From the NCBI GenBank assembly GCA_003864495.1, contig ML133383.1, forward strand, positions 3,617,560 to 3,681,559: 64,000 bases of DNA, read 5' to 3'. How positions within the stretch are numbered: position 1 is the stretch's first letter; every line of letters begins with the position of its first letter. Positions 25,350 to 40,300 of this stretch are shown piece after piece. The translations under genes were made by a program, and so were the position numbers. The notes beneath the pieces are model-generated. The model was not told the origin of the DNA. It searched no databases and saw only the letters and a program-made list of their open reading frames with translations. This stretch comes from Nemopilema nomurai (Eukaryota > Cnidaria > Scyphozoa > Rhizostomeae > Rhizostomatidae).

Positions 25350-28300
25350 CGTCAAATCTGGCAGAAGAAGCGATTCAATAAATTACTGTAGACCCTGTAT
25401 CATGCGCGAAGCTTTGTGAATTAAATCCGCGTCTGGTCGGTGAATTTGGTTACTCGAACTGAAAACCAAGACGGGTCGCCCCCCGTGTCATTTCCAAATG
25501 TGGTCAAATGTCTTCGTCGATTATTTTACAGCAAACGGACTTTTCACTCGTCTAAAAGGAAGTCGAAGTTTCGTCTTCTAGCAACGGTTTGGCAATGAAT
25601 TCAATTACTCTCTGTCCCGTCCATGTTCCTAAGGTGGGATCTCTTGCAGACGAGGAACACTTCTTCCGGCCATAACCGGAAATGAGTGCTTCAGACAGGC
25701 AATACAATATTTGTTAATTGTTTTGCTATCCTGCATGGGCAACTCTGGGCTCCGCTAGAAGCCGGCACAACCCCCTACCCATACTTGATAGTTATCACAT
25801 TGGCAAGTAAGAAGCCACCAGTCGCTAATTAACTAAAAATTCAAACTATTCAATGTAAAACTGCCAAAATATTTTGTGATTTTACTTTCTTCAGAGTTAA
25901 CGCTCAGGGAAGTGGACTATTCTGTCTGAACTGCCTCTTTCTGATACAAATTATACCAACAGCAACCTCTTACGTCAACGATTGAACACGATGAACTGCT
26001 ATTTCAACCCAGAAAGCAAGGGAAATGCTTTTGAAAATACTGCAACTACACTTTTATTATTTTAGCTTGAAAGAAAGGCAAATGATTAGGACTCGCTGTT
26101 TTCACAGCGGCTTGAAAAAATATTCAATTTCCGGCTTCGTTGTCTCTAATTTAAAAGATAGAGGAAACGATCTCCTTTAAATGTGAAAATTTTACGTGTA
26201 AGGCTAAATATTGAATGCTTTACTCTAGTTCACCACTTTGGAGAAGTCCCTTGGATATTGGGCTTCCCGTGGGCCCTGGCCTCCACTTATTCAAAGCTTT
26301 TTGAAAGCTGAGAAATGGCCCAAATACATTTGGTAATACTTCTATGGTATGGAGAATCGCATCTCGAATTCATCGTGATGCTGTAACTGAAATAGAGCCA
26401 CCTTGAAAAGTAAAAGGTTTGTAATCTTGTTTGAGTGTATGGATTTGTCTCAGAGAATCATAAGTGACGAGTGGGGTGCCTAGGTGAAACCCAATTCACA
26501 TCCCCAGCCTCTATGCCTGATCCCCCTTTTCTCCGACAGAGAATGCTAGCGATGCAGAAGAACTGATTTGGTTTGATTTACTTGGGTGGTCCAAAGAAAT
26601 TGACATTTTCATGAACAACATCAAGTTTATCAATTTACACAATTTCGAGTTGAATGGCGGTCTCCTTCCGAAACTGCCTCCTTTCGGGCATCATCCGATG
26701 GCCGCGTTCCATATAGCACTCAAAATTCTTCCTTAACTCATTTCGACCCAGTTTAGAAACCTCGAGTCAGTCAAGCAAATGAAGAAACCTCGAGTATTGT
26801 CAAGCGAAAACGCTTATATGTTGTTGAAATTAAAACGACACTTATAGCTTTATGTTTGCATAGATAATGTGAAAAGGAACTCCGTAGATGAAGCCTGTAT
26901 GATTTGTTCTAACTGCATTTCCACGCCTTTTCGCCTTTCAGGTGAACATTCTATCTGATGGGCCCCTTCAAAATGACGCCCATAAAACCTGTCTCTAGAA
27001 GGCAAACGCTGTCAAAAACAAAGCTTTCCTTTTTGTTTGCAACATAACGTTGGGTCATTTGCCAACGATTTACAGTATAACTTCAATCCGTCAGAAGACA
27101 ATATAAGTAAAATGGTAGTGGGCAGTTTACGATTTCGTTTAAACTCGGATTAATTCAAGGAAGAACAATGAGCAGATCTTGGGTGACGCAGAGTTATGCA
27201 TGCCTTATTCACAGTTCATCGAGGCGCACTGGTTGTAGACAAGAGAGAACTGGCTTGCACAAGCCAAAGGGGCACGACAATACTGCGTACGCGAAAGCAA
27301 ATGCTAATGTTTTAATAGCTAGGCTCATTTTGGCATCAGATATCTCTGAAGACGCGAGAAATTCACAAGGAATAAACTAAAACTTGAGTTCTGACAGTCG
27401 AGGGCTTCTCAGTGTTAACAGGAACAGCAAACGCCATTTCGATAACATGGAGGTCATGGGCCTATTTCTTGTCCAGAGTGAAACTCAATGTCTCTCAGGA
27501 GAATTCTAAACACTCGCGAAACATGATAATTGGATGCATGCATTGGTGCATTCTTTTGGTCCCAATACGTCATCATTCTTGAGTAATCAAATTTTGGCGC
27601 ATGAAAAGGAGATGGCTGGTAAACGTGAACTTAAGCCCATTCCAAAAACAATCCCTTCAGCCGTCATACACGCCTTCGTCGGAATGGTTTCGAACAACAC
27701 TTCACCAAGACAGGCAAATATGATAGCCTTGCTTAGAGGAAAATCAGGAAAAGCACAATTTCAGATAATTGTTCACTCTCGACAAGCAATGGGTCACTAG
27801 TCTTACATTATTTGAAAATTTGAAGGATTATGAACAACGCTAAGAATTACTCAGTTTTTAATTTATCAGAAGTGAAGCGTATAGCTACGCAAGTCTCTCG
27901 TTTCCAGGAAAAAGCATCCAATAGAGACCGATAGTATACTTTGTCAGAAAGATCAAATAAAACTGTCACAAATGTCTTTGCATTTAAATCTCTTAGTTCA
28001 ATGTAATAGTGTGATTCATTGGTAAAGATTTTGTAAACCAATTTATCTACAATTAAAGTCTACAAAGCATTTTTGATGACTTTTTTCATAGACTTCTACG
28101 TAAGTTTTGGTCATGAAATGTTGCTGTCACCAAGTGATTGGAAAACGGCGCGCTGGAGAATCTGTGGTGAACAGAGAGGAAAGTAATTTATTGACCCCAT
28201 GACGTAAATTGTTACGCTTGTGAATGGAAAAGACAGTTATATTCTTATGGTGGGCATTGGAGTGAGTAACGTTATGGAGAAGGATTTATTGGGTAATACC

Positions 28301-31300
28301 ACGAAATCCTGGTAGGAAGGAGAGCATTTAGGTGAAAATCCGCATGATCGGTTTCAAGTCGACGTAAAAAGAAAAGCATATGTGCACGAAAGTGCTTCTT
28401 AACCTGCTTTAATCATTGGAGCATCTACGTAAGCATAATCAACAATGATTTATTATCTATGCCGTGAAACAGGCGAGTCTGTTTAAGCGTGTAGAAACAA
28501 GCCTCGCCAACGCATAACCTTGCGGATTGGTGGGTTCATCAATAAAGCGCTGATTTGAAAACCGCCTTGAGGCATGTGGCCATTTTCCCGGCCATCTTAA
28601 CGAGGGGTCTCGGCTGTTCTCAGACAGACAAGTGGATTGGTTAACTACGAGACGTGCCTAATAGGAACTTGACTGCATCGTGCTCGTTTAAGAGATCAAG
28701 GAAGATGCTCCTTCCCATCAGGCACCCCTCTTAGAGCAGTCGATTTAGAAAGGAAAGTTTACAAATACCTCTCTGCCCTGCCTTTAGTTTGTCCTTGTAC
28801 GTACAAAGTCGTTGCCAGCCGGGACTTGCCAGACAGCACGCTGTTTGTAAGCAAAACCAACCTGGCCACAGTGAATGACCAAATTTCTCACAAATGAAGG
28901 CTGGATTTTTAACGACTATTTCTTTAATACTTAACGCTTTGCCATTATGCACTGCTTCTAGTCGGCCTTGTATTCAAGTGTATCTTCTCTAGCGTTTAGA
29001 AGGTTAAACATCAAAGGCAATAATAATGCCTTTTTTATTAACATTAGCAAACCTTTGCACTCAATAAGGCCGTTATTTCGAAGACATCCCCAATCCTTTG
29101 GGAAGGTAGTGAGGTATTAGATGTGGTTTTTTCATTGCTAGTCACGACATTATTTTGATCTTCCCTATTTCTGATTTATCCGTACATTGAGTCGAAATGC
29201 GCATGTGCAAAAAGCTTCCTTTGGCAGGGGAAGGGAGCTCTTACGTCAGTTTAAGTGTTATGGACGTCAAACTGGATTTAAAAATTTTGATAAATTTTTG
29301 TCAATCTTCCAGAAGATTTGAGAAATACAAAATAATAGTGGAGCTGCTTGAAATCATCTGCAACTTAAAGTGCAGACAATGCGAATTCATTTTGATCTGG
29401 GAGAGAAAAGGGAATCTCTATTGCAGCTAAGAGTTTTTAAGGAGCAGAAAAATTGGGTAATCTTATCATATGAAGATGCAAAGAGCCTTTCTTGAAGACC
29501 TGCAGCCAGGTGTAAGATAGCACCCCAAATGAAAAAGATTGATGGTATAAAATATGAAATATTTAATAGAAATCCAGCTATTGTCGACTCGTAAGAACGG
29601 GACATTAATTAAACCGCAGATAAACATTTTTAAAAGGTAGTAAAATCTATGTCACCTTAGACATGTGTGCCTATGCTGAAAGGCAGCTTACATCTTTGTG
29701 CTTTTCGAGAGGGGACTTTTCTACAGATGACTTATATTTTAGTCGATCTCCTATATGCTTTCTAGATATTATCTGGCTATTTCATCAAGCTCTCTTTGGA
29801 AAAATAGGAAATCACCAAGCGACTTTTCAGCTTGATGGGACTTTTGCTCTCTACACCCACTTAGGAAAAGCCTCGGCAAAATGTTCCCTGTTGAAGATAT
29901 CTTTAGAGTTAAAGCCTACACTTGTGAAAACACGTAGAAACAACAACAAAATGAGATTCATTGCCAGGACAAAATCTTCCAAGTGGAAAAAATTAACCTA
30001 GCACCCTCAGTAGAAACTGTATAGCCATAACTACAGACCCCCTCCCTCCCCCAAAAAAGCCCTGCCCTTTCACTTAATTGCCACTGAATGTCTATGGTGG
30101 CCTTTCAATGAATCGAAAGGCAATGCTACAATTTCCGAACAACTTTTCGACCCCTTCTTGGCTCTCCAATTTTCATGGAAGAGTTCCTTGAAACGATTAA
30201 CTACACGCCTACAGGATTAGCTGGGAACAGAACAAAACGAACACAAACATTGGCTGTCAGAATTTTGGAATTTTGAAATCGGGCCTGATTCACCGCCGTA
30301 GGGAAATTTATTTCATTCTATTTTATACTTAAAGAATCGTAACTTTGGAATGCGGGTCATATGAGAGGAATCCTTATTCAAATGCTGCCCTCATATAACT
30401 ATTTGGCTGATGATGTTACAGCATTCCATGCTTAGATTGAAAGAAACCATGAACTTTGTGTGGCTAGGCCATTTTTGAGAGGCTTCGATGTAATATATGA
30501 AACAAAAAAGGAAGCAAATATTCTGTCAGTGATCATGCATGAGCAGTTGGACAAATATTTTTGCTATTGAAATTCACAAAGTCAAGAAAATAGACTTCCG
30601 TTGTCACGGCTTCTGCATTAAACTTTTGATAGAAAGGCATCTCACTGTGCTTTGATCGAAACGATGAAATGAATTCCAAAATTCGATCCAGCTTGATCTT
30701 TCATTCTTCTGTTAGCAATATGAACCGCAGGGTCATCTAAGATTGACGTTTAACGTCGATTATTTCTGAAATTTTTCACTTAGCTTATAGCCCTTGAGAA
30801 AGACAAACAACTTATCAATTTTCTGTAACGCTTAGGGGATATTTTTACCCTTTAAATGCTCAAGGGCAATTTGGATAATGATATATAGTGGTACTTACCG
30901 GATCGCTAGTCGCAACACAGCCAGTGCTGTTATACTTCTACCCTTGGACGCTGTCTCCCAAAGAGATCATTTGTCTGCGCAAAGATCAGCACCAATCCGA
31001 CTTTGGCAGCAGACTTATGACTATGCACAGACAGAAGTCATCTTGCTCCTCCGCATGGGATCCGAATAATCAGCGCAGTAAACACAACTTAAGAAGTGGA
31101 AAGGGCACGCGAAGACCGTCTTTTAATCGAAGAAGACAGTACTGGAGACGAGGCTCATAATCCAACAAGCGTTCAGAGTCTGCAGCTGGCCTTGATCCTT
31201 TTCAGCTCCTTTCTCTTCACGTTCCTTTTATATCATATGGGGCATGCAAATAATTGATAAAATTTCGAAAAATTACTATTTAGTTACTATCAAAAGAAAG

Positions 31301-34300
31301 TTTGGAAGCTTATGATGGGATAAACGAGTCTGCCTTTCATTTCCTGCGTTGCTCTAAGACAAAGTCCTTTATTGCCATTCGTATTGAAAAAATCAAACTG
31401 GCTGGTAGCTATTCGATTAGTGTTCCAGGTAGGGCCTGTGGTGTATTTGTTCCTGGGTGTGAGCCAATAATATCATTTCAGATGCAAGCACAAAGAATCA
31501 GCTTTAAAGGATTAGCTGACACCTTTTAGATGTATCAAAGCTTGGAATTTCCATGTCCTTTCAATTAATTTCCAGGAGTATTTCATAAAATCAATCGATT
31601 TAATTCCTTGATTGGAAATTTCACTAAACTACTGAATCTATGTCGTTGATCTCGATTTCCCATGTATTTAATAACTTCGTGTATATGCTGCTTTCTCAGC
31701 TTTTGAAGTAATGTCTGAGTTACATCTTGGTGCAACATTGGCTGGAAACTCGCCATCATTACAACTTCTTCCAAAATATGGCAATCTGCAATCAGCAGAA
31801 TTACAATTCTCGCAAATCAAAACTACTTACACCCTGACGAAGGGGCTGAGCATCTCTCTGGGCAATACTGTACATTTCCCTAGCCATTATCAGCATTGTT
31901 CATTCAGGGGGGATGCTAGTGATCTAGGGGTCTCTCGACATTTTTCATCATGACCCACCCAGGAGGAGCAACCATTTTATGCTGAGCAATCATTTAGTAT
32001 GATGATCATAAAAAAGTTCAGCTTGCCTAACTTGGCCGTTAAAAAGTCGACAAGGGCCTTACTAGAATTTCGATTTGAGCACAATTGGCACTGGAATAAA
32101 TGTCATTTCTGCATAGTCTGCACTGCAGCAAATTTTTTTCTTAGTCTTGCTCAGGGACTTATTAAGGCCGATGTAGAGTTGTTACTTTTTCATGGGTGGA
32201 CTGTGTTGAAAGGAGATAGTTCTAGTTTTTGCAAGTACCAGCATTTGTTTGACGCTGGTAACATAACATAACTTGGTTCTTGACTTTAATCAATACTTTT
32301 TTACATAGGGATCCTGCCATTTATTTGGTGCTTCGGTTTTTTCATCTTTAATTTCACCAAATGTGTCTGGCCACTTTGAACACAATTTTATTCATTTTTC
32401 TTTGCTTCATCATTGAAACTATTGTTTACACTACATTTTTACAGCTACACATTTTGTGTAGAAACGCACGTTGAGCAAAGCTCCGGTCCTGCTTTGAAGT
32501 TAATTGATATTTAACAGTCAACCTTCTATTGCCCTGTAAGACAGAAGTGTATTCAGCCTAAAAGAATGGTTGTTGGAAGTATTATTAGTACATGCTTCTT
32601 TGATTTTGCCCCAGGAGGCAAATGCACGATTCTTTGTAAATATCACTTAATGACTTAGAGGGTTTTATATTCGTAACAGCTTAAGTATAGTATAAAATTT
32701 TGTTAGTTTTGTCAACATGTAGAAAAGCAGAAAATATTCCAAGCAAAAATGTTATATGTGGAACTATTTTAAAGTACCTACCTTCCTAGTGACTGGACCA
32801 GCCCCTACTTCACCTTCTTGTTTCTCGTTCTTGATCAGTTAGTGTCATTGCCAGGGTAACACGAAGGACAAAAATGGAACGTTAAGGCCTAGGGATCTGG
32901 TGCAGAAAATGCTTACGTCATTAGAGAGAAACAGTAATCTCCTTTACAATTTGAAGGTACTGTCAACTATCATAAAAGAGCCATAGGGGACAGGGGCATG
33001 CGTTTTTCTTTCTACTTCAGTGAAGGGATTGACTGGAGATGTGAAATGGGCTAGAAATATTATTGCAAATATCTCCTAGATCTCTATCTCACTAGTGATC
33101 GAGGTCAAAGAGCAGTCTCCATTTCCCAAAACAAGTGGGCTGTGGTGGCACGGGTGTCTGTAAACTTGCGGTCAGTTCGATTCAAGATTAGCAGTGCGGC
33201 TAACTGAATTGACACATCTAAGCATTGTTCTGATGCCATTTTGCAGGGTTAACCCCCCTTGTCAATTAGTTTCAACCCAGCCCTTGATGACGGATGTGTG
33301 AAACTCAAGAATTGTTCCTCTTTGGCAGTCATGATATCATGTCTCCTTCCTAAACAATTTATGGTCTGCAAGTGTCGGTTTGCGGATAAACATAATCAAC
33401 TAATGGTTGTTTTGAAAATACCACTTTGCATTAGCTGGTTCCAAGTTTGGCTACATCGGAGATTCCGCGAATATCTTGAAAGCAGAAAAGGTTCCCAAAG
33501 ATCACCTTGTCCTTCTTTAGTTTAAGCTCAACTAGTTCTGCGACTTAGCATCCCAGTATCTTCTAGTGCACTTCATTAGACTCAACATTTAAGTTTTCCT
33601 TTGGTAGCGGAGGGCCAGCGAACTCTTGTGTGTTGCTCTTTTATCACAGCAAGCTAGCAATTGGGGAAAAGAAGCAGCAACAACTAAATAGGGAACCAGC
33701 GGTGAGACACATCATTCTGGCACGAATCCTGGCGAGTGCCCAAATGACAGACTCAATTCCAAAGACGAAAAGAACCAGAAGACAGCAAGGATTTCATTCA
33801 TACACTAATGACGTTATATGCTCCTTATGACTCATACGCTTTTCGAAACTGCAAACTCCTAAATTCTGACTTGCTTTGCTAAATGATCAGTTTCTTTCTT
33901 ATACAAGGGTTCTATCAATTAAACATGAAAGACTGATTGCAAAATTCGCAAACATTCTGCGATGCTAACAAGGCAGAATTTTCAGAGATAAAGGAAAGGA
34001 GAACCAGGTGCTGATAAAAGCCATTTAATCTTTTGCACAAAAGACTACTCGAGATGCCGGTACATGGATTGCAGAACCATCTTTTCTTGAAAGCGAAGAA
34101 AAAATGTCACACACTCATTAGGCAAGTTATAAAGATAGCAAATGACTTATGCATGGGACTATTGCATACGAACTTATTCGTATTCAAAGTTGATCTATCA
34201 ACCTTGCTGATCTAGTTGACCTTTCTGCTGCAGTGCAAACGGGGTCTTAGTTAGAAATATTGATCCTTCCTTCTGACCCGCTATTTATATCTTTCTTTGC

Positions 34301-37300
34301 AAAAGCATTCGAAACCAAAGAGACATCAGACAGCACGCTAAACTGTGGGGAAAATATTATTGTGGTCATTAAGTAGGGAGTTGTAGGAAAGAAAACATCG
34401 GAAGTGACAAGGAAGGCCGACCCAGACAGGAACTTCTTGTAATGTCCGTCCAAAACGGTTTCAGTTTTCAGTATACCCTACTGGTCCTTCTGGTCTTTTA
34501 GCCAAAAAGCTAGAAGAGGTAGGGCAGGGACCATAGCGGACCCGTATGCTATTCCATTATGAAGGGGGGACTGCACATATAGAAGTGGCTTTTTGGAAGT
34601 ATCTACCTCCGTCCTGACAAAATGTCCACCATGGCCCTATGACCAAACTACAGTACTGTATTATTTTCTGTATCAGAGACAGACTTAAAGGGTGTATCAG
34701 AGACCAGGCCAATCAATTTTTCCCTGCAAAAAGCTGTTTCATTGAAGAGTTGGAATCTATTTATATTCTTTATTATAAGAACAATTTCTAGGAGAACGAG
34801 TCTCAAAATTAGTCAATAGCACAGCAAGAGCAAGCTGAAGTTGATCGCTAATGCCTCTGAAATTTAATCTTTAAAGACATTTGTTGACATTTCACTTCTA
34901 TTTATTCATATTCACTTCTATTTTTCATTTTCGTGATCTCGTGACAGAAAACATTGGAAGCTGATTTAGCAGTTTTTATTCCTATATCTTCCGTTAATAC
35001 CTTCCTATGTCTATACCTACCAGCTTTGTTCTCCAGCAGGATTTTCTCTCGTGTCAAAAGATTGCTGTGATGTACACAACAAGGTTGGCTAAGGGGGCGT
35101 AGGATAGTGAAACCACCTTAAAGACTTGAGAACATATTAAGAATTACGATGAAATTGAGTAAATTTAGTGTGGATATAAATTTATTGTTTCTTACAAAAA
35201 AGAGCGTGCATTTCCGCTGCCTCTGTGTTAAATTAACGGAATTTTCATCCTACTTTCTTTCAAAGTTTTAATTCTTCAAATGGAAGAATTGAAATTCATT
35301 TTCAAAGCAAAAACGCTTCGAGTATGAATAACATTTGGCAACACTTCCTTTTCTGTTTTTATTTGGCGAAGTGATTAAATGCAACATGAAATGATTATCA
35401 ATGGCAATTAGTTTTGTTAAAGTTTATCAAAGCAGCTGATATAGTGACAAACAGTGCTCAAAGAGAAAAAGTTACCAAAAGTGAGAAAGAAACCAAGAAT
35501 AAAACGTGTTGACCTGCCCCCTAGGATATCATGTTAATATTTTACGATAAGCATTTGAGGCAGGGACAGCTATTTTTTCTCAAGATTTATGTGATAAGTT
35601 TTCCTATAATCAAGGATGCTTTTGAGAATACTCATCACAACTTGTTTGTTCACGGTATCTGCCCTTCCAGTCGACGTGGATAAGAGTTAACCACAGTCTG
35701 TCTGATCAACCCACAACAAATAATAAAATGCCTAAGGAAGATTATTTGAAAAAGGTCGAGACAAGCTGATCAAATTGATCGTTTGCAATTTCTAAATACC
35801 TCACTGCCGCCTTCACTGGATCTACTGCCTTGTGAATTCCTTGTCTTGTATCTTCGGCCAAAGAGAATATCAAGCCGCACAATCGCAACGAAAGCACGCA
35901 TAAACAAAAATATTTCTCACAGCGTTTGACATGCAGGCCTATCATTTAAACTAATAAAGCGTGGGAAATGGCTCTTGGCAAGAAAATTGGCAGTGCGCTT
36001 GGTAACTTTGGTTGCATAGCCTAAGCATTTGATATTCTTATGGAGAAGGCAATTTGTGACTTTCTTGTAAATCGAAACTGCATTTTTGTAGACAATTATA
36101 AAATCAATTTTTAATTTGATAATAAATATCAGGGGCGTGCTGGGAACGAGGCTACAAGGGTGGGGATGGCAAATGGGGCAAAATGTCGCCCCTCTTTAAC
36201 TAATTTTATACATTTTTATGTGCTTCAATAAGTTTAGGAATCTATGAGAAGAGAGGATTGACTATCAAAAGTTAATTATCATTACCACAAACAACTGAAG
36301 TCAGTAAAAATTTGAGTTGAGATTTTAACATCTGCTGTTTCTCAACTCCAGTCGTATAGGGACGATGTTTTATTCTAATTGGTCTTCATTTAGAGATGAA
36401 AAAATTTACAGAAAGCACTGCAACAGGATGCCCTCTCTCTCATGAAGCCAATCTTACAGGCAAATGGAATGTAGTGGCGAACAGAGATTCACTCGATCTT
36501 ATGAAACAAACTGAATTGATGGTCTATCGATAAAGACTCGTTTCGGCATTTAACTGCCAATATTGTCCAGTCTTCTGCAGCGAGGCGAATTTGGGCAATC
36601 TCCCTTTGATATTAAAAAACTGCCCATTTCGCTACTTTTTCGCCCAATTTACTCAGGTTTATCCCTAGGCTTTCTTGTCACTTATATCTAGTTTATGGTT
36701 GATGCAACACATCAGCGCAGTCACTATTTTTAGAAAGAAATTGAAAAGCGATTGAATAAGTGCAAACTTTTAGTAGTAAGAAGTATTACTAGAGAAATAT
36801 AACTGTTCATTAAATACTAAGGAAATGAGACTTATAAATCCAAGCACCACTCGTTGTTTTGGACAGCTTGAAGGACGAAGCGCGTGGTAAGCTTGGTAGT
36901 GATGGTCCGGGACCACCACGAAATAAGGAAAGAGACGACGCAATAGGTGTGACGAAGAGTGGTTTCACGACCGCTACTTGGGTAGTTTCCTGTCAATTGC
37001 CAACCATCAAGTAACATGTGATGTGAAAAGCTAAAGCGATTTCATTACACGTTTGGCCACGACTAAGCTGTCAGTGGTATTAACTATGATGGGGAAATTC
37101 AGGGAGCAGAAGTAATGAATGGAAAAATGAAAGGAGGGTATCAGACTGTATGAAGGAGATGGAGGTACAGACGAACAGCCACGCAGACACTTATGTAGAC
37201 ATAGACCCAGGCAACCTGAGGCGGCATCACGCTATTCCCAGACACAAAAACCATTCGATCGGATTCTTGGTGCAACAGTCGTAACGACCCTCTGCATATA

Positions 37301-40300
37301 CACGCTTTTTTTATAAGGAACCTACATGTAGAAGTCCGAAATATATATAGAACTTATGCTACTAAAAACGAAATCCCTAAGGAACTTTTCGATTAGAAAA
37401 TTTTTTATAACTGCAAGCATCAAGAGCTAAAAAACCCGTTCCATTCATTTGCAGCCAATACTCGCATAGATTGTTTGCTATTTGTGAGTCAAGTGCTTTA
37501 TTGAGTAGTTTCCGCATATTAAGTGTTAAGGCTTATTGATGTGCAATGAAAATAAAGGAACTTTTAAGGAACTTTTGGTACTAAAATCTGATACTTATGG
37601 AACTAGGCCTTGTGGTATACTTATCCACGAACCAAGAAATCTCTTCAAAGAAACCCCAACGTACGCCTTGTCCCGTCATATCTAAATTTTTCTACACGTC
37701 TTTCTTCAACACATTTCGCACTAACACTGCCAACTGCACTTATGTGAATACATTTGCATTACTCAGCTAATCAACATGTCAATCAGGGAGCCTATATTTT
37801 CTTACTGAAAGGTCTTTGGTAGGTTTTAAATACATACGAATATCAGTGCATGCACATTACTAAGTGCTCGTAATGCGCGCTGTAGAATTCCCCACATAAA
37901 TGTAACAAGTTTCTTGCGGTAATAAGGTGTTCCTTAAACTCTTAATGTTATTTCGACAGACAGTTAGGCTATAACTTTAATTGAGCTACGCCAAGCCAGA
38001 TGAAAAGTCACAGCGTTTGGGTGCAGGTCATTTGAGCCAGAGGGACATACAAGTCCCATACTACTCGGTTGGCTTACTCATGTCTGTATCCCAAAGTTCT
38101 GTCATTGTTACCATCTGGTGACGACTACAGATGCGAAAGCGTGTGTTTGAGAAATAAGGTTGTAATCAAGACGTAGCTAGCTGCAGAAATTTCGGTCTTT
38201 TTCGGCTTAGCCGAGAAAAATACAAGCTAAATGCCAATAAAATAAAGTCATTTCATCCGATGATTATAAAGTTGGTTGTAAATCAGCGAGGAATTAGCCA
38301 ATATGATCTCGCATTTCACTTTTTTTAGGTGAAGATAACTTCCAAGCCGCTCCTTCAGTGAGATCATTTTCGATTGAAGAGAGTTATGCCATCAAGAGTG
38401 TTGAACCCATAAAGGATTGATGATACTTTCATGGTTCTAGACTGGGTTTCATGATTTGAACAAGCCTTTCTGGCTTAATGTTGCCTGTTTTTCTTTCGCA
38501 AGCCAAATGAAAATGATACGTGGATATGTAAATGATTCAGATTCTTTCCTTGCAATAGCCTAACCACTGACCATATTCTCGAAGAAAGCATTCTGTCTAT
38601 ATTGAAGAAAGCATTCTAAAACTATAGTCAATAATTATCAAACAAAATGATAGGAAGTTTCAGTCCGATGCATTATCTAAACTAGTGCAAATACATTCCT
38701 TTGATCGTGCTAAAGTTTTAATATTCTTCATACTTTACGAAATCGAGTTTGGAAGCATAAGTCTTTTCATTAAAGCAGGACAGCGGGTAAGAAGGGGAAG
38801 AAGAAACACACGAGATCTTCTTGTGTCCTGTTGATAAAGCGTTGATGAGTCAGAAAGTGAGTCAGTTCCAGTTTAGATTCTGACATATTCCCAACGCAGT
38901 TATGTGGTACCGTTAGGGTCAAACACTTAAATCAAGAAAATAAAATTGTCACAAACTGGATATTTTCGCGCTCAAACGGGAACAATAACTGCTATTTCTT
39001 GAGTGGCGAAAATGATTTGGTTTTAAAGGACGCCTTTCTTCTTGGTTAATCCAATCAGTTGTGAGTTCATCTCCTTGGGAACCTACGTCAAAGGACGGAC
39101 GACTGATGTCAGTGCATAGGCCTGCCGTTCAATTCTGAATAGTAGCCAGAATCGGAGAATACGCACTAGGCCTGCTTTTCCTGTGAAATTCGATGTGGTT
39201 TTGCCTGTTCTCGATCTCAGAAGAGCTGGTCAAAGCGAGGTGCTTGGACTCCGTTGATGAGCTGCTAACACGTCGAAGGCTTTTTAAGAACCTGCAAAAT
39301 CCTCTTGCTATTTTGAAACACCAATGCGCCACCGCAGTAATCTTGCGGCATTTTGAGGATAAGAACCACAACGATGTCTCATTTTCAGCAGATGATTTTA
39401 GTGGACTGGGACATTTTTCGTTGCTCGCACTGCAGCTAAGTAACAGGACTATGACCGGAATAGAACATTACAGCTCGGCTGCTCAAGAGCATCTTGTACA
39501 ACAATATCGAACTAAAGCGCTAATACTACAGTGCACCGCGTGGCACGAAAACACGAGTAAAGCGACATGTTTCTGTCTTCGGTTTCTTCCAACTGACAGC
39601 GACATTGACCAACCTTTATATCAGCAAAGAAGGTGAATTTAAGAAGATCATTTATGGATATATCAGTCAACAATAGATCATCTTGCTTCAAATGAATCGG
39701 CAATCAATTTCCCCGAGTGATCCCCATCTGCCCTCTCTGGTCGAATTCCGTAGAATTTTGTGTGGTCATAGTGGGCGTACTGTGGCGCGTTGGAAATGTA
39801 TCATAAATGTAATATCTGCGTCAGTGGAAATAGCCTCGAGATTTACGGAAAGGCAGTGCGTAAATGACTTGACAGGACCAACAGATAACTCAACCACTTG
39901 ATTTTGGCAGACATTGAGATAGATCCACGTTAAGGAGAACATGGTTGGACAGTTGCACCTTAAGTGTCGTCCACAGGGGCGTGAGGCATACTACAAGTCG
40001 ATATGTTCAAAATGGGATTCCGTTGAAGACATGCCAAAAATTTTAATTCGTGAAATGAAATATTTTTCGCTGCTTACAGAGCAAAAAGCAAAATCATGAC
40101 CCACAGAATACTTTGCAACACATTACTTTGTAGATCAGAGGCGTTCGTTTTATTTGACCAATCCACTGCATCGATAATGGAGTCTTCCATTCTTAAACAG
40201 CCGCGAAGAAAAGGCTTCAATTTTCTGTACATGGTCAAACTGAAGACCGTACTATGCAAATGCATCAATGGAAAGCATGTAAAAATTAACAAGTGGGAAT

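Noticed and set aside
27190..27760. Hydrophobic minus-strand stretches suggesting transmembrane helices, possibly a receptor fragment
   Set aside because: No family motif, several stops between the stretches, and open frames on the plus strand too. Not enough to call even a pseudogene.
33130..33180. B-box-like 'gttcgattc' suggesting a tRNA or SINE
   Set aside because: No convincing A box at the right spacing and no cloverleaf; left uncalled.
36832..37017. 61-codon minus-strand open frame with Trp-rich sequence
   Set aside because: Isolated, with no recognisable domain or flanking exon structure.
39193..39636. 147-codon plus-strand open frame starting with ATG
   Set aside because: No signal peptide, domain or splice-compatible neighbours were recognised. 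The opposite strand is also partly open, as expected from a chance GC-richer patch.
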